64,000 nt of DNA from Pseudomonadota bacterium (GCA_021779535.1 JAJYAM010000007.1:1-64000); one strand, 5' to 3'. Numbered from the stretch's first letter, positions 31,437-41,369 are shown. The notes: generated by a model not told the origin, from the letters alone. Numbers and translations: made by a program.

Positions 31437-32261
31437 ATGAACTTGCGCGGAAAGATCAGCAGCGTCGCGTCGAGCGACACGGGCAAGGTGCGCGAGCACA
31501 ACGAGGATGCGATCGCCGCCGAGACCGAGATCGGCTTGTTCGTGCTCGCCGACGGCATGGGCGGCTACAACGCCGGCGAGGTCGCGAGCGGGATCGCGGT
31601 GAAGACGATCATGAACCTCGTGCGGGATGCGCTCGCGCGCGAGGACCTCACCGCGAACGACCCCGAGACCGGGCTCAGCCGCCCGAGCATCATCCTGCGT
31701 GACGCAATTCACAGGGCGAACAACATCATCTACCACACCTCGCGAACCCAGCCACAATGCGAGGGAATGGGAACGACCGTGGTCGCCTGCCTGTTCCATG
31801 ACAACCGGATCTCGATCGCGCACGTCGGCGACTCACGGCTGTACCGGCTGCGGGACAACCGCTTCGAGCAGCTCACGCTGGACCATTCGCTGCTGCAGGA
31901 GCTCGTGGACCGTGGCTTCTACTCCCAGCAGGAGGCGCAGCGGGCATCGAACAAGAACTACGTGACTCGCGCGCTCGGCGTCGAGGAGACCGTGCAGGTC
32001 GAAATCAACGAGGACTCCGTGCATCCGCGCGATCATTACCTGCTCTGCTCCGACGGCCTGTCCGACATGCTCGAAGACGAAGATATCCATCTGACGATCA
32101 ATACATTCAGCGATAATCTAGATATGGTCGCCAAGCAATTGATCCAGCTGTCGAATGACAACGGCGGACGGGATAATATTTCGGTGATCATGGCTCGAAT
32201 TGACGAGCCGTTCCCGGCGCGCCGGGGTATATTTAACAGAATACTGGGATGGTTCGGCTAA
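31437..32261 (+). CDS. PP2C family protein serine/threonine phosphatase
   Basis: SDTGKVREHNEDAIAAETEIGLFVLADGMGGYNAGEVAS..AHVGDSRLYRLRD..LCSDGLSDML..GGRDNISVIM. Alternative GTG start at 31425. Confidence 0.94.
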   Translation: MNLRGKISSVASSDTGKVREHNEDAIAAETEIGLFVLADGMGGYNAGEVASGIAVKTIMNLVRDALAREDLTANDPETGLSRPSIILRDAIHRANNIIYHTSRTQPQCEGMGTTVVACLFHDNRISIAHVGDSRLYRLRDNRFEQLTLDHSLLQELVDRGFYSQQEAQRASNKNYVTRALGVEETVQVEINEDSVHPRDHYLLCSDGLSDMLEDEDIHLTINTFSDNLDMVAKQLIQLSNDNGGRDNISVIMARIDEPFPARRGIFNRILGWFG

Positions 32262-32278
32262 CGACACTGGGAGTCTGA

Positions 32279-33010
32279 ATGGCACGCCTGCTGCTTAGTC
32301 TGGACGGTCAAGTCCTCGCGGAATACAACATGAACAAGGAGCGCTACACGATCGGGCGCCTCCCGGACAACGACATCCGGATCGACAACCCGGCGGTGAG
32401 CGGCCACCACTCCCTGATCATCAACATCCTCAACGACTCCTTCCTCGAGGACTTGAACAGCACCAACGGCACCTACGTCAACGGCAAGCTGATCAAGAAG
32501 CACGCGATGCAGCACGGCGACGTGATCACGGTCGGCCATCATCAGCTGCGCTACATCGACAGCCAGGAGGACAACGCGTCGCAGGAGGAATTCGAGAAGA
32601 CGATGGTGATCACCCCGGGCAGCCAGGGTGAGGACCGGATCCGCCGCGTCGGGCAGGCGGTCGATCGCGCGGCGGCGAACGCCGCCGCGGCGGCCGCACC
32701 GCGCAAGCCGGCCGTGGTGGCCGAGGCGGCGGTCGCGCTGCCGAAAGCCAAGCTCCAGGTCCTGAGCGGCGCGTTCGCGGGACGCGAGCTCGAGCTCACC
32801 AAGGCATTGACGACGCTCGGCCGGCCGGGCATCCAGGTCGCCGCGATCACGCGGCGCGCGGAAGGCTACTACATCGTCCACGTCGACAGCGGGAAGGAGG
32901 ACGATTACCCGCTGGTGAACGGCGTCCCGATCGGGCCGCAGGCCCGCAAACTCGCCGACAACGACATCGTGCAGCTCGCCGGCGTGAAAATGGGATTCTT
33001 CGAGAACTAA
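32279..33010 (+). CDS. FHA domain protein, probably two FHA domains
   Basis: YTIGRLPDNDIRIDNPAVSGHHSLIINILNDSFLEDLNSTNGTYVNGKLI; second LGRPGIQVAAITRRAEGYYIVHV..PLVNGVPIG. Confidence 0.92.
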   Translation: MARLLLSLDGQVLAEYNMNKERYTIGRLPDNDIRIDNPAVSGHHSLIINILNDSFLEDLNSTNGTYVNGKLIKKHAMQHGDVITVGHHQLRYIDSQEDNASQEEFEKTMVITPGSQGEDRIRRVGQAVDRAAANAAAAAAPRKPAVVAEAAVALPKAKLQVLSGAFAGRELELTKALTTLGRPGIQVAAITRRAEGYYIVHVDSGKEDDYPLVNGVPIGPQARKLADNDIVQLAGVKMGFFEN

Positions 33011-34074
33011 CGACCCTCGACCGCGACCCGCTGGCTGATCCCGCAGAGCAGCTCGTACGGGATCACGCCCGCGGCGGCCGCCACCTCCTCCACCGGCAAT
33101 CCCGGGCCCCACAGCACGACCGGCTCGCCGACCCGGACCGCGGGCTCGAGGTCGGTCGCGTCGATCGCGAGCATGTCCATCGACACCCGCCCCGCGAGCG
33201 GTGCTCGCCGCCCGCGCAGCAGCACCGACCCGGCCGCGCCGGCGCTGCGCGGGTAGCCGTCGCCGTAGCCGATCGCGGCGATCGCGAGCATCGTCGGCCG
33301 CGATGCGACCCAGGCGCCGCCATAGCCGACGCGCGCCCCCGGGCGGATGGCCTTCACCGCGATGACCTGGGACCGGAGCGTCATCGCCGGTCGCAGGCCA
33401 TGATCGGCGCCGACCGCGCCCGGCATCGGCGATGCGCCGTACAGGAGCAGGCCGGGCCGGACCCAGTCCGCGAGCGCGGACGGCAGGTTGAGCAGCGCGG
33501 CGGAGTTCGCGATGCTGCGCTCGCCGGGCAAGCCCCGGGTCGCCGCCTCGAAACACGCGAGCTGCCCCGCGGTCGCGGCGTCGCGCGGCTCGTCGGCGCC
33601 CGCCAGATGGGTGAACGAGTGGACGGGCCCGCGCACCGCGGCGAGCGCGCCGAGCGCCGCGCGGGCCGCCGGGAAATCGGCCGGATCGAATCCCAGCCGG
33701 TTCATCCCGCTGTCGAGCTTCAGCCACACCTTGAAGCTCGCGGGCGCGGCGCCCCGCAGCAACTCGATCTGCGCGGCGCCGTGCACGACCAGGTCGAACC
33801 GGGACGCCGCCGCGGCCTCGCGCTGATCGGCGTCGAACACCCCTTCGAGCAGCACGATCGGCTGCTCGATCCCGGCGTTGCGCAACGCCAGGCCTTCCTC
33901 GACCCGCGCGACCGCGAACGCATCGGCTTGGGCGAGCGCGCGCGCGACCGGCACCAGGCCGTGCCCGTAGGCGTTCGCCTTCACGACCGCCATCACGCGC
34001 GAGCCCTGCGCGCGGGTGCGCACGATGCCCAGGTTGTGCTTGAGCGCGGACGTGTCGATCGTCGCGCTCGCCAT
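33007..34074 (-). CDS. alr: Alanine racemase
   Basis: VMAVVKANAYGHGLVPVARAL..WLKLDSGMNRLGF..RPGLLLYGASP. Confidence 0.95.
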   Translation of the reverse strand: MASATIDTSALKHNLGIVRTRAQGSRVMAVVKANAYGHGLVPVARALAQADAFAVARVEEGLALRNAGIEQPIVLLEGVFDADQREAAAASRFDLVVHGAAQIELLRGAAPASFKVWLKLDSGMNRLGFDPADFPAARAALGALAAVRGPVHSFTHLAGADEPRDAATAGQLACFEAATRGLPGERSIANSAALLNLPSALADWVRPGLLLYGASPMPGAVGADHGLRPAMTLRSQVIAVKAIRPGARVGYGGAWVASRPTMLAIAAIGYGDGYPRSAGAAGSVLLRGRRAPLAGRVSMDMLAIDATDLEPAVRVGEPVVLWGPGLPVEEVAAAAGVIPYELLCGISQRVAVEGR

Positions 34075-34160
34075 CGGTCGGATCGGGTGAGACAAGCGGG
34101 AAAGCGCTCCGTCGCTGCGAGAGGCCGGCGTGCCCGGGGGGCGGTAGTATAGCGGCGTGC

Positions 34161-34234
34161 CCGGACGGGCCAAACCGTCCGGCGGGGCGCCGGGTACCGG
34201 GCCGGCGCCGGCCCGTCGATTAAAAAATTTCGAC
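34161..34234. repeat. Three consecutive inverted repeats between alr and the EF-G-like gene
   Basis: 34161-34182 CCGGACGG-gccaaa-CCGTCCGG; 34198-34215 CGGGCCGGCGCCGGCCCG (perfect 18-bp palindrome); 34215-34234 GTCGA-ttaaaaaatt-TCGAC. Confidence 0.7.
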
Positions 34235-34333
34235 AGGCGCGCGGCGACGTGGCAGACTCCGCGCCCTGGCGCGTTGGGCCGGCCGGCCCGTGCGCTCGTC
34301 TTTCTCAACTCAACAGGCAACGGAAGATCGATT

Positions 34334-36484
34334 ATGCCCCGTCAAATCCCGCTCTCCGATATTCGCAATATCGGCATCATCGCCCACGTCGACGCCGGCA
34401 AGACGACGACGACCGAGCGAATCCTGTACTACACGGGGCGCAAGCACACGATCATCGACATCCACGACACCAAGGATCTGAAGACGTCGACGACGACCGA
34501 CTACCTCGAGCAGGAACAGAAGCGCGGGATCACGATCCAGAGCGCCGCGGTGTCGGCGTACTGGCGCGGCAAGAAGATCAACCTGATCGACACCCCGGGA
34601 CACGTCGACTTCACGATCGAGGTGAACCGGAGCCTGCGCGTGCTCGACGGCGCGGTCGTCGTGTTCGACGGGGTCGCCGGCGTCGAACCGCAGTCCGAGA
34701 CCAACTGGCGCCTCGCGGACAACTACGGCGTGCCGCGGATCTGCTACGTGAACAAGATGGACCGCAGCGGCGCGAACTTCCTGCGCTGCGTCGACATGAT
34801 CAAGAAGCGCCTCGGCGCCCGGCCGCTGCCGATCCAGATCCCGATCGGGTCGGAGGACAACTTCCGCGGGATGATCGACCTGGTCGAGATGAAGGCGCTG
34901 GTGTGGGACTCGGACGACAAGGATGCGGTCTGGCAGGTGCTCGACGCGACCCCGGACCTCGCCGACACGCTGCACATCACCGTTCCGACCGACCGGCAGC
35001 TGCTCGCGAACGTCGAGAAATTCCGCACGGAGCTCGTCGACACCTGCCTCGAGCAGGACGACGCGGCGATGGAGGCCTATCTCAACGACGGCGCGGTGCC
35101 GTCCGCGGACGTGCTGCGCGCGGCGCTGCGCAAGGGCACCTTGAGTTCGGCGTTCAACCCGGTGCTGTGCGGTTCCTCGTACAAGAACAAGGGGGTGCAA
35201 CAGGTCCTCGACGCGGTCGTCGACTACCTCCCGGCCCCGACCGACGTCGAAGCGATCAAGACCGTCGACGCCGACGGCCATCCGATCGGCGAGCGCAAGT
35301 GCTCGGACGACGAGCCGTTCTCCGCGCTCGCGTTCAAGGTGATCAACGACGCCTACGGCGCGCTCACCTTCGTGCGCGTGTACTCCGGGGTGCTCACCAA
35401 GGGCATGTCGGTGCAGAACACGACCCGCGGCAAGCGCGAGAAGATCGGCCGCATGGTCGAGATGTTCGCGAAGGAAGCGAACGCGATCGAGGAGGCGCGC
35501 GCCGGCGACATCATCGCGTTGGTCTCGCTCTCCGAGACCGAGACCGGCGACACGATGTGCGACGCCGCGAGCCCGGTGATCCTCGAGCGCATGCGCTTCC
35601 CGGACCCGGTGATCAGCGTGTCGGTCACGCCGAAGGTCAAGGCCGAACAGGAGAAGTTCTCGAGCGCGCTCGGCAAGATGGTCCGCGCCGATCCATCGCT
35701 GCACCTCGAGACCGATCGCGAGACCGGCCAGACGATCCTGCGCGGGATGGGCGAGCTGCACCTCGAGGTCACGCTCGACCGGATGCGCACCGAGTTCGGC
35801 GTCGAGGGCAACATGGGCGAGCCCCAGGTCGCCTACCGCGAGACGATCACGCGCAAGCAGGACGAGCAGTACATCCACAAGAAGCAGACCGGCGGCGCCG
35901 GGCAGTTCGCGGAGGTGTGGATCGACTTCGAGCCGCTGCCGCGCGGCACCGGTTTCGAGTTCGTCGACAAGACGGTCGGCGGCTCGGTCCCGAAGGAATT
36001 CGTGCCCTCGGTCGAAAAGGGCTTGAAGGTGCAGAAGGAAGACGGGGTGCTCGCCGGCTTCCCGACCGTGGACTTCCGCGCGACGCTCACCGACGGCAGC
36101 TACCACGACGTCGACTCGAACGCGATGACGTTCGAGATCGCGGCGAAGGCCTGCTTCCGCGAAGCGATCCGCAAGGCCGGGCCGATCCTGCTCGAGCCGG
36201 TGATGAAGGTCGAGACGGTGACGCCGGGCGATTACCTCGGCGACGTGATCGGCGACATCAACCGGCGGCGCGGTTCGATCCAGGACCAGCTCGAGCGCGG
36301 CACCAACATCGCGGTCGTCGCGACGGTGCCGTTGTCGGAGATGTTCGGCTACATCGGGCACCTGCGCGGAATGACGAGCGGCCGCGCCTCGTACACGATG
36401 GAGTTCTCGCACTACGACCCGGTCCCGAGGAACGTCGCCGACGAGGTGATCGCGCAGCGGGCGAAGGCGAAGAACGCCTCCTGA
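34334..36484 (+). CDS. Elongation factor G-like translational GTPase, stand-alone paralogue (716 aa)
   Basis: G1 [13 protein letters not shown]3 DTPGHVDF, G4 NKMD; domain [19 protein letters not shown]-terminal [26 protein letters not shown]. Confidence 0.94.
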   Translation: MPRQIPLSDIRNIGIIAHVDAGKTTTTERILYYTGRKHTIIDIHDTKDLKTSTTTDYLEQEQKRGITIQSAAVSAYWRGKKINLIDTPGHVDFTIEVNRSLRVLDGAVVVFDGVAGVEPQSETNWRLADNYGVPRICYVNKMDRSGANFLRCVDMIKKRLGARPLPIQIPIGSEDNFRGMIDLVEMKALVWDSDDKDAVWQVLDATPDLADTLHITVPTDRQLLANVEKFRTELVDTCLEQDDAAMEAYLNDGAVPSADVLRAALRKGTLSSAFNPVLCGSSYKNKGVQQVLDAVVDYLPAPTDVEAIKTVDADGHPIGERKCSDDEPFSALAFKVINDAYGALTFVRVYSGVLTKGMSVQNTTRGKREKIGRMVEMFAKEANAIEEARAGDIIALVSLSETETGDTMCDAASPVILERMRFPDPVISVSVTPKVKAEQEKFSSALGKMVRADPSLHLETDRETGQTILRGMGELHLEVTLDRMRTEFGVEGNMGEPQVAYRETITRKQDEQYIHKKQTGGAGQFAEVWIDFEPLPRGTGFEFVDKTVGGSVPKEFVPSVEKGLKVQKEDGVLAGFPTVDFRATLTDGSYHDVDSNAMTFEIAAKACFREAIRKAGPILLEPVMKVETVTPGDYLGDVIGDINRRRGSIQDQLERGTNIAVVATVPLSEMFGYIGHLRGMTSGRASYTMEFSHYDPVPRNVADEVIAQRAKAKNAS

Positions 36485-36504
36485 CGGGGGGCTGCTGCGC
36501 GCGG

Positions 36505-36533
36505 TTGCCTGCACCCGCTGGGGTCTATATATT
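36505..36533 (+). promoter_or_regulatory. Candidate sigma70 promoter of the squalene synthase - shc operon
   Basis: TTGCCT - 17 bp - TATATT, ending 54 nt upstream of the ATG at 36588. Confidence 0.45.
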
Positions 36534-36587
36534 CAAGGGCTTGCGCGCGGGTGGCGCCCCAAAGCGCGAGCCCGGAGACCACACGCG

Positions 36588-37700
36588 ATGCAAACCGGCA
36601 GTGCCGATGACGACTTTCAGCGGGAAATCCTGCCGCATGTCTCGCGCACCTTCGCGCTGACGATCCCGCAGCTGCCGGGCGCGCTGCGCAGCCCGGTGAC
36701 CAATGCGTACCTGCTGTGCCGGATCGCCGACACGATCGAGGACGAGCCGACCATCGCGCCGGACGAGACGCGGCGGTATCTGGAGCGGTTCAAGGAGGTC
36801 ACCGCCGGGCGCGCGGCGGCGGACCCGCTCGCGCGCGAGCTCGACGGACGGCTCAGCGACCAGACGCTGCCCGCCGAACGGGACCTCGTCGCCCACCTCG
36901 CAGGCGTGGTGCGCGTGACCGCGCGGTTCAACGACGCGCAGCGCAGCGCGATCCTGCGCTGCGTCGAACGGATGTGCTATGGGATGCCGCGCTTCCAGTC
37001 GAACGCGAGCCTGCACGGCCTCGCCCGTTCCAGCGACTTGAACGACTACTGTTATTACGTCGCGGGCGTCGTCGGCGAGATGCTGACCGAACTGTTCTGC
37101 GATTACTCCCCCGCGATCGCGCGTCACGGCGAGGCGCTGCGGGCCCGGGCGGTGTCGTTCGCCCAGGGGCTGCAGATGACCAACATCCTGAAGGACGTCT
37201 GGGAGGACCGCAGCCGCGGCGCGTGCTGGTTGCCGCGCGAGGTGTTCGACCGGCATGGCGTCGACCTGTCCGGCCTGCGCGCCGCGCCGCCCGTGCCCGG
37301 CTTCGCCGACGGCCTGCACGAGCTGGTTGCGGTCGCGCACGCACACCTGCGCAATGCGCTGGACTACACCTTGCTCATGCCGCGGGGCGAGACCGGGATC
37401 CGCCGCTTCTGCCTGTGGGCCGTCGGCCTCGCGGCGCTGACCTTGCGCAACATCGATCGGAACCCGGGCTTCACGGCGGGGTCGGAGGTCAAGGTCTCGC
37501 ACGCCGCGGTCGCGATGACGCGGCTGTGCAGCGACCTCGCCGTGCGCAGCAATGCGACGCTGCGCGGCCTGTTCGCGTTCGCGGCGCGCGGCCTGCCGCT
37601 CGCCGAGCTGCCGGCGACGATCGGCGCGCCGGCGCCGGACGCGGAACTCACCGCGGCGGAGGACGCGCAACGGCATCGCTACGGGGGATCGGGCGCATGA
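36588..37700 (+). CDS. Squalene synthase (farnesyl-diphosphate farnesyltransferase type)
   Basis: SRTFALTIPQLPGALRSPVTNAYLLCRIADTIEDEP, MTNILKDVWEDRSRGACWLPREVF: both Asp-rich motifs. Larger than a typical HpnC/HpnD. Confidence 0.87.
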   Translation: MQTGSADDDFQREILPHVSRTFALTIPQLPGALRSPVTNAYLLCRIADTIEDEPTIAPDETRRYLERFKEVTAGRAAADPLARELDGRLSDQTLPAERDLVAHLAGVVRVTARFNDAQRSAILRCVERMCYGMPRFQSNASLHGLARSSDLNDYCYYVAGVVGEMLTELFCDYSPAIARHGEALRARAVSFAQGLQMTNILKDVWEDRSRGACWLPREVFDRHGVDLSGLRAAPPVPGFADGLHELVAVAHAHLRNALDYTLLMPRGETGIRRFCLWAVGLAALTLRNIDRNPGFTAGSEVKVSHAAVAMTRLCSDLAVRSNATLRGLFAFAARGLPLAELPATIGAPAPDAELTAAEDAQRHRYGGSGA

Positions 37701-39664
37701 AGACCACCGCGCAATCGGCGACGGGCGCCGCGACGGGCCGCACGACGCTGCGCGCGCAGAGCCTCGCCGCGCACGACCGGCTGGACGACGCGGTCGCCGC
37801 GGCCCGCGACGCGCTGCTCGCGCGCCAGGAAGCGGCCGGGAACTGGCTGTTCGAGCTCGAAGCGGACTGCACGATCCCGGCCGAGTACGTGATGATGATG
37901 CACTACCTCGACGAGATCGACACGGCTCTCGAGGGGAAGATCGGCGTCTACCTGCGCGCGCACCAGGCCGATCACGGCGGCTGGCCGCTCTACCACGGCG
38001 GCGCGCTCGACCTGAGCTGCACCGTGAAGTCGTACTTCGCGCTGAAGCTGATCGGCGACGACCCCGACGCGCCGCACATGCGCCGCGCGCGCGAGGCGGT
38101 TCTCGCGCTCGGCGGGGCCGCCCGCGCGAACGTGTTCACCCGGGTCGCGCTCGCGCTGTTCGGCGAGATCCCCTGGCGCGGGGTGCCGTACATCCCGGTC
38201 GAGATCATGCTGCTGCCGCGGTGGTTCCCGTTCCACCTGGACAAGGTCTCGTACTGGTCGCGGACCGTGATGGTGCCGCTGTTCGTGCTGTGCACCGGGA
38301 AGCCCCGCGCCAAGAACCCGCGCGGCGTGCACGTGCGCGAGCTGTTCACCGTGCCGCCGGAGCACGAGCGGCATTATTTCGCCGAGATTCGCCGGCGCGG
38401 CGGCGTGTTGCCGCGCGTGTTCCTCGCGATCGACCGGATCTTCCGCGGACTCGATCCGCTGATCCCGCGGGCGATGCGCGCGGCCGCGACCCGGCGCGCG
38501 GAAGCCTGGGTCCTCGAGCGCCTGAACGGCGAGGACGGCCTGGGCGCGATCTTCCCGGCGATGGTCAACGCGCTCGAGATGATGGTGCTGCTCGGCTATC
38601 CGGCGGACGACCCGCGCCGCGTGACCGCGAAGGCGGCGCTGCGCAAGCTGGTGATCGAGACCGCGGACTCCGCGTATTGCCAGCCGTGCGTGTCGCCGGT
38701 CTGGGACACCGCGCTCGCCGCGCTCGCGATGCAGGAGACCGGCGATCCGGCCGCGGTCGATGCGGCGAATCGCGCGCTCGACTGGTTGCGGCTGCACCAG
38801 CTGCGGGACGAACCCGGGGATTGGCGGGTCAACCGGCCGACGCTCGGCGGCGGCGGCTGGGCCTTCCAGTTCGCGAATCCGCACTACCCCGATCTCGACG
38901 ACACCGCGGTCGTCGCCTGGGCGATGCATCAGTCGAACCGCGCCGGCGACTACGCCGGGAACATCACGCACGCACTCGACTGGCTCGCCGGGATGCAGAG
39001 CTCGAACGGCGGCTTCGCCGCGTTCGACGTCGACAATACCCACTACCGGCTGAACCAGATCCCGTTCGCCGACCACGGCGCCCTGCTCGATCCGCCGACC
39101 AGCGACGTCACCGCGCGCGTGGTCACGCTGCTCGCGCGAGTCGGGCGGCCGGAGGATGCACCGGTGATCCGCAAGGCGATCGACACCCTGCGCCGCGAGC
39201 AGGAGCCCGACGGCTCCTGGTTCGGCCGATGGGGAACGAACTACGTCTACGGCACCTGGTCGGTGCTCACCGCGTTCGCGCAGGCGCGCGTCCGTCCCGA
39301 CGATCCCGCGGTCCGCCGTGCGGTCGCGTGGCTGCAGCGGTGCCAGAACGGCGACGGCGGCTGGGGCGAGAGCAACGACGGCTACGCGGGCGGGGCGGCG
39401 CAAGCCGCGAGCACGCCACACCAGACCGCGTGGGCGCTGCTCGCGCTGGTCGCCTCGGGCGAGGCGCGCGGCGAGAGCGCGCGGCGCGGCGCCGAGTGGC
39501 TGGTCCGCCAGCAAGGCGCCGATGGCCTGTGGAGCGATCCGCACTTCACCGCGCCCGGGTTCCCGCGGGTGTTCTATCTGCGCTATCACGGCTACGCGGC
39601 ATACTTTCCGCTGTGGGCGCTCGCGGCGTATCGAACCTTGTCCCGACGGGCCCTGACCCATTGA
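37697..39664 (+). CDS. shc: Squalene-hopene cyclase
   Basis: DLDDTAVVAWAM (DXDD motif), multiple QW motifs (QNGDGGWGESNDGY), GTNYVYGTWSVLTAF. Confidence 0.97.
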   Translation: MKTTAQSATGAATGRTTLRAQSLAAHDRLDDAVAAARDALLARQEAAGNWLFELEADCTIPAEYVMMMHYLDEIDTALEGKIGVYLRAHQADHGGWPLYHGGALDLSCTVKSYFALKLIGDDPDAPHMRRAREAVLALGGAARANVFTRVALALFGEIPWRGVPYIPVEIMLLPRWFPFHLDKVSYWSRTVMVPLFVLCTGKPRAKNPRGVHVRELFTVPPEHERHYFAEIRRRGGVLPRVFLAIDRIFRGLDPLIPRAMRAAATRRAEAWVLERLNGEDGLGAIFPAMVNALEMMVLLGYPADDPRRVTAKAALRKLVIETADSAYCQPCVSPVWDTALAALAMQETGDPAAVDAANRALDWLRLHQLRDEPGDWRVNRPTLGGGGWAFQFANPHYPDLDDTAVVAWAMHQSNRAGDYAGNITHALDWLAGMQSSNGGFAAFDVDNTHYRLNQIPFADHGALLDPPTSDVTARVVTLLARVGRPEDAPVIRKAIDTLRREQEPDGSWFGRWGTNYVYGTWSVLTAFAQARVRPDDPAVRRAVAWLQRCQNGDGGWGESNDGYAGGAAQAASTPHQTAWALLALVASGEARGESARRGAEWLVRQQGADGLWSDPHFTAPGFPRVFYLRYHGYAAYFPLWALAAYRTLSRRALTH

Positions 39665-40362
39665 CCGGGATCGGGATCGTCGCCGCGCTCGACGCCGAGG
39701 CGCGCACGCTGCGTGACGCGCGCCGCTTTCGCGACGGCCGGGATCGGCTCGACGGCCGTGCAACGGTGATCGTCGCCGGGATCGGGCCCGTGGCCGCCGC
39801 GAGCGCGGCGCGCGCGCTCGCCGAGGCCGGCGCCGCCGCGCTGCTCAGCTGGGGCGTCGCCGGCGGTCTCGACCCGCGGCTGCGCCCCGGCGCGATCGTG
39901 CTGCCCGCCGAGATCCTCGGCCCCGCGGGAGAACGCTATCCGACCGACGCCGCGTGGCGCGAGCGCGAGCGGCGCCGGCTCGCGGGGCGCGAGCCCGTCT
40001 GCGCGGGAGCGATCCTCTCGCAAGGCACGGCGATCGCCGATCCGCGGGCGAAGCACGCCGCGCACCGCGCGAGCGGCGCGGTCGCGATCGACATGGAGAG
40101 CGCCGCGATCGCGGCGGTCGCCGCGAGCCGCGGGCTGCCGTTCCTCGTCCTGCGCGCGATCGTCGATGCGGCTTCGGACGCGCTGCCGGACGCGGTCGTC
40201 GACGCGAGCCGCGACGGCCGGCCGGACCTCTGGCGCGTGCTCGGCGGCGTGATCCGCTCGCCCGGCGACCTCGGCGCCCTCCTCGGGCTCGCCGGCCGGT
40301 TCCGCATCGCGCGGCGCGCGCTCGCCGCGGCCGCGGCCGCCGGCCTCGCGACACCCTCATGA
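39661..40362 (+). CDS. hpnG: Hopanoid-associated phosphorylase/nucleosidase HpnG
   Basis: GIVAALDAEARTL..GIGPVAAASAARAL..SWGVAGGLDPRLRPG..AIDMESAAIA; TTG start overlapping shc stop. Confidence 0.9.
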   Translation: MTGIGIVAALDAEARTLRDARRFRDGRDRLDGRATVIVAGIGPVAAASAARALAEAGAAALLSWGVAGGLDPRLRPGAIVLPAEILGPAGERYPTDAAWRERERRRLAGREPVCAGAILSQGTAIADPRAKHAAHRASGAVAIDMESAAIAAVAASRGLPFLVLRAIVDAASDALPDAVVDASRDGRPDLWRVLGGVIRSPGDLGALLGLAGRFRIARRALAAAAAAGLATPS

Positions 40363-41369
40363 AGGCGCTGGTCACCGGGGCGACCGGATTCGTCGGCGCG
40401 GCGGTCGGGCGCGCGCTCGCGCATGCCGGCTGGGACCTGCGCGCCCTCGTCCGTCGTGGCGCCGACCGGCGCAATTTGCACGACTTCCCGGTCGAGCCGG
40501 TCGAGGGCGATCTCGCCGACCCGCGCTCGCTGCGCACCGCGCTCGAGGGCTGCGACGCGCTGTTCCACGTCGCGGCGGATTACCGTCTCGGGGTTCGCGA
40601 CCCGGCGCCGCTGTACGCGGTCAACGTCGAAGGCACGCGCAACGTGCTCGCGGCCGCGCGCGACGCCGGGATCCGCCGCATCGTGCACACCAGCAGCGTC
40701 GCGACGATCGGGATCCCGGACGACGGGACGCCGGGCGACGAGCGCACCCCGGTCACGCTGAATGCGATGATCGGCCACTACAAGCGTTCGAAGTATCTCG
40801 GCGAGCAGGTCGCGCTGCAGTTCGCGCGCGACGGGCTCGACGTCGTGATCGTGAACCCCTCGACGCCGGTCGGACCCGGCGACGTCAAGCCGACGCCGAC
40901 CGGCCGCATCGTGCTCGATGCGGCCTCGGGGCGGATGCCCGCGTACGTCGACACCGGCCTGAACGTCGTGCACGTCGACGACGTCGCCGCGGGCCACCTC
41001 GCGGCGTACGAGCGCGGCCGCACCGGCGAGCGCTACATCCTCGGCGGCGAGAACCTGAGCCTGCGGGCGATCCTCGCCGAGGTCGCCGGCCTCGTCGGAC
41101 GCCGTCCGCCCCGGATCGAGCTGCCGTACGCCGCGGTGCTCCCGATCGCGGTGGTCGCCGAGGGGATCACCCGCCTCACGGGCCGCAGCCTCACGATCTC
41201 GCTCGAAGGCGTGCGGATGGCGAGGAAGCGGATGTATTTCTCGAGCGCGAAGGCGCAGCGCGAGCTCGGGTACCGCGCGCGCCCGCCGGCCGAGGCGTTC
41301 CGCGACGCGGTGCGCTGGTTCGAAGCGCAAGGAATGCTGAGGATCGGGCCGCGCGGCCGCGGTCGTTAA
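40359..41369 (+). CDS. hpnA: Hopanoid-associated sugar epimerase HpnA
   Basis: MKALVTGATGFVGAAVGRAL..LFHVAADYRLGVRDPAPLYAVNVEGTRNVL..YKRSKYLGEQVAL. Confidence 0.94.
   Translation: MKALVTGATGFVGAAVGRALAHAGWDLRALVRRGADRRNLHDFPVEPVEGDLADPRSLRTALEGCDALFHVAADYRLGVRDPAPLYAVNVEGTRNVLAAARDAGIRRIVHTSSVATIGIPDDGTPGDERTPVTLNAMIGHYKRSKYLGEQVALQFARDGLDVVIVNPSTPVGPGDVKPTPTGRIVLDAASGRMPAYVDTGLNVVHVDDVAAGHLAAYERGRTGERYILGGENLSLRAILAEVAGLVGRRPPRIELPYAAVLPIAVVAEGITRLTGRSLTISLEGVRMARKRMYFSSAKAQRELGYRARPPAEAFRDAVRWFEAQGMLRIGPRGRGR

Noticed and set aside
34310-36514. 734-aa minus-strand ORF antisense to the EF-G-like gene
   Set aside because: Mirror frame of a GC-rich coding region; no domain signature, while the plus strand encodes a full translational GTPase.
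36716-39664. 982-aa ORF suggesting a squalene synthase - cyclase fusion
   Set aside because: The N-terminal third is an out-of-frame reading of the squalene synthase gene; the real shc starts at ATG 37697, overlapping the upstream stop.
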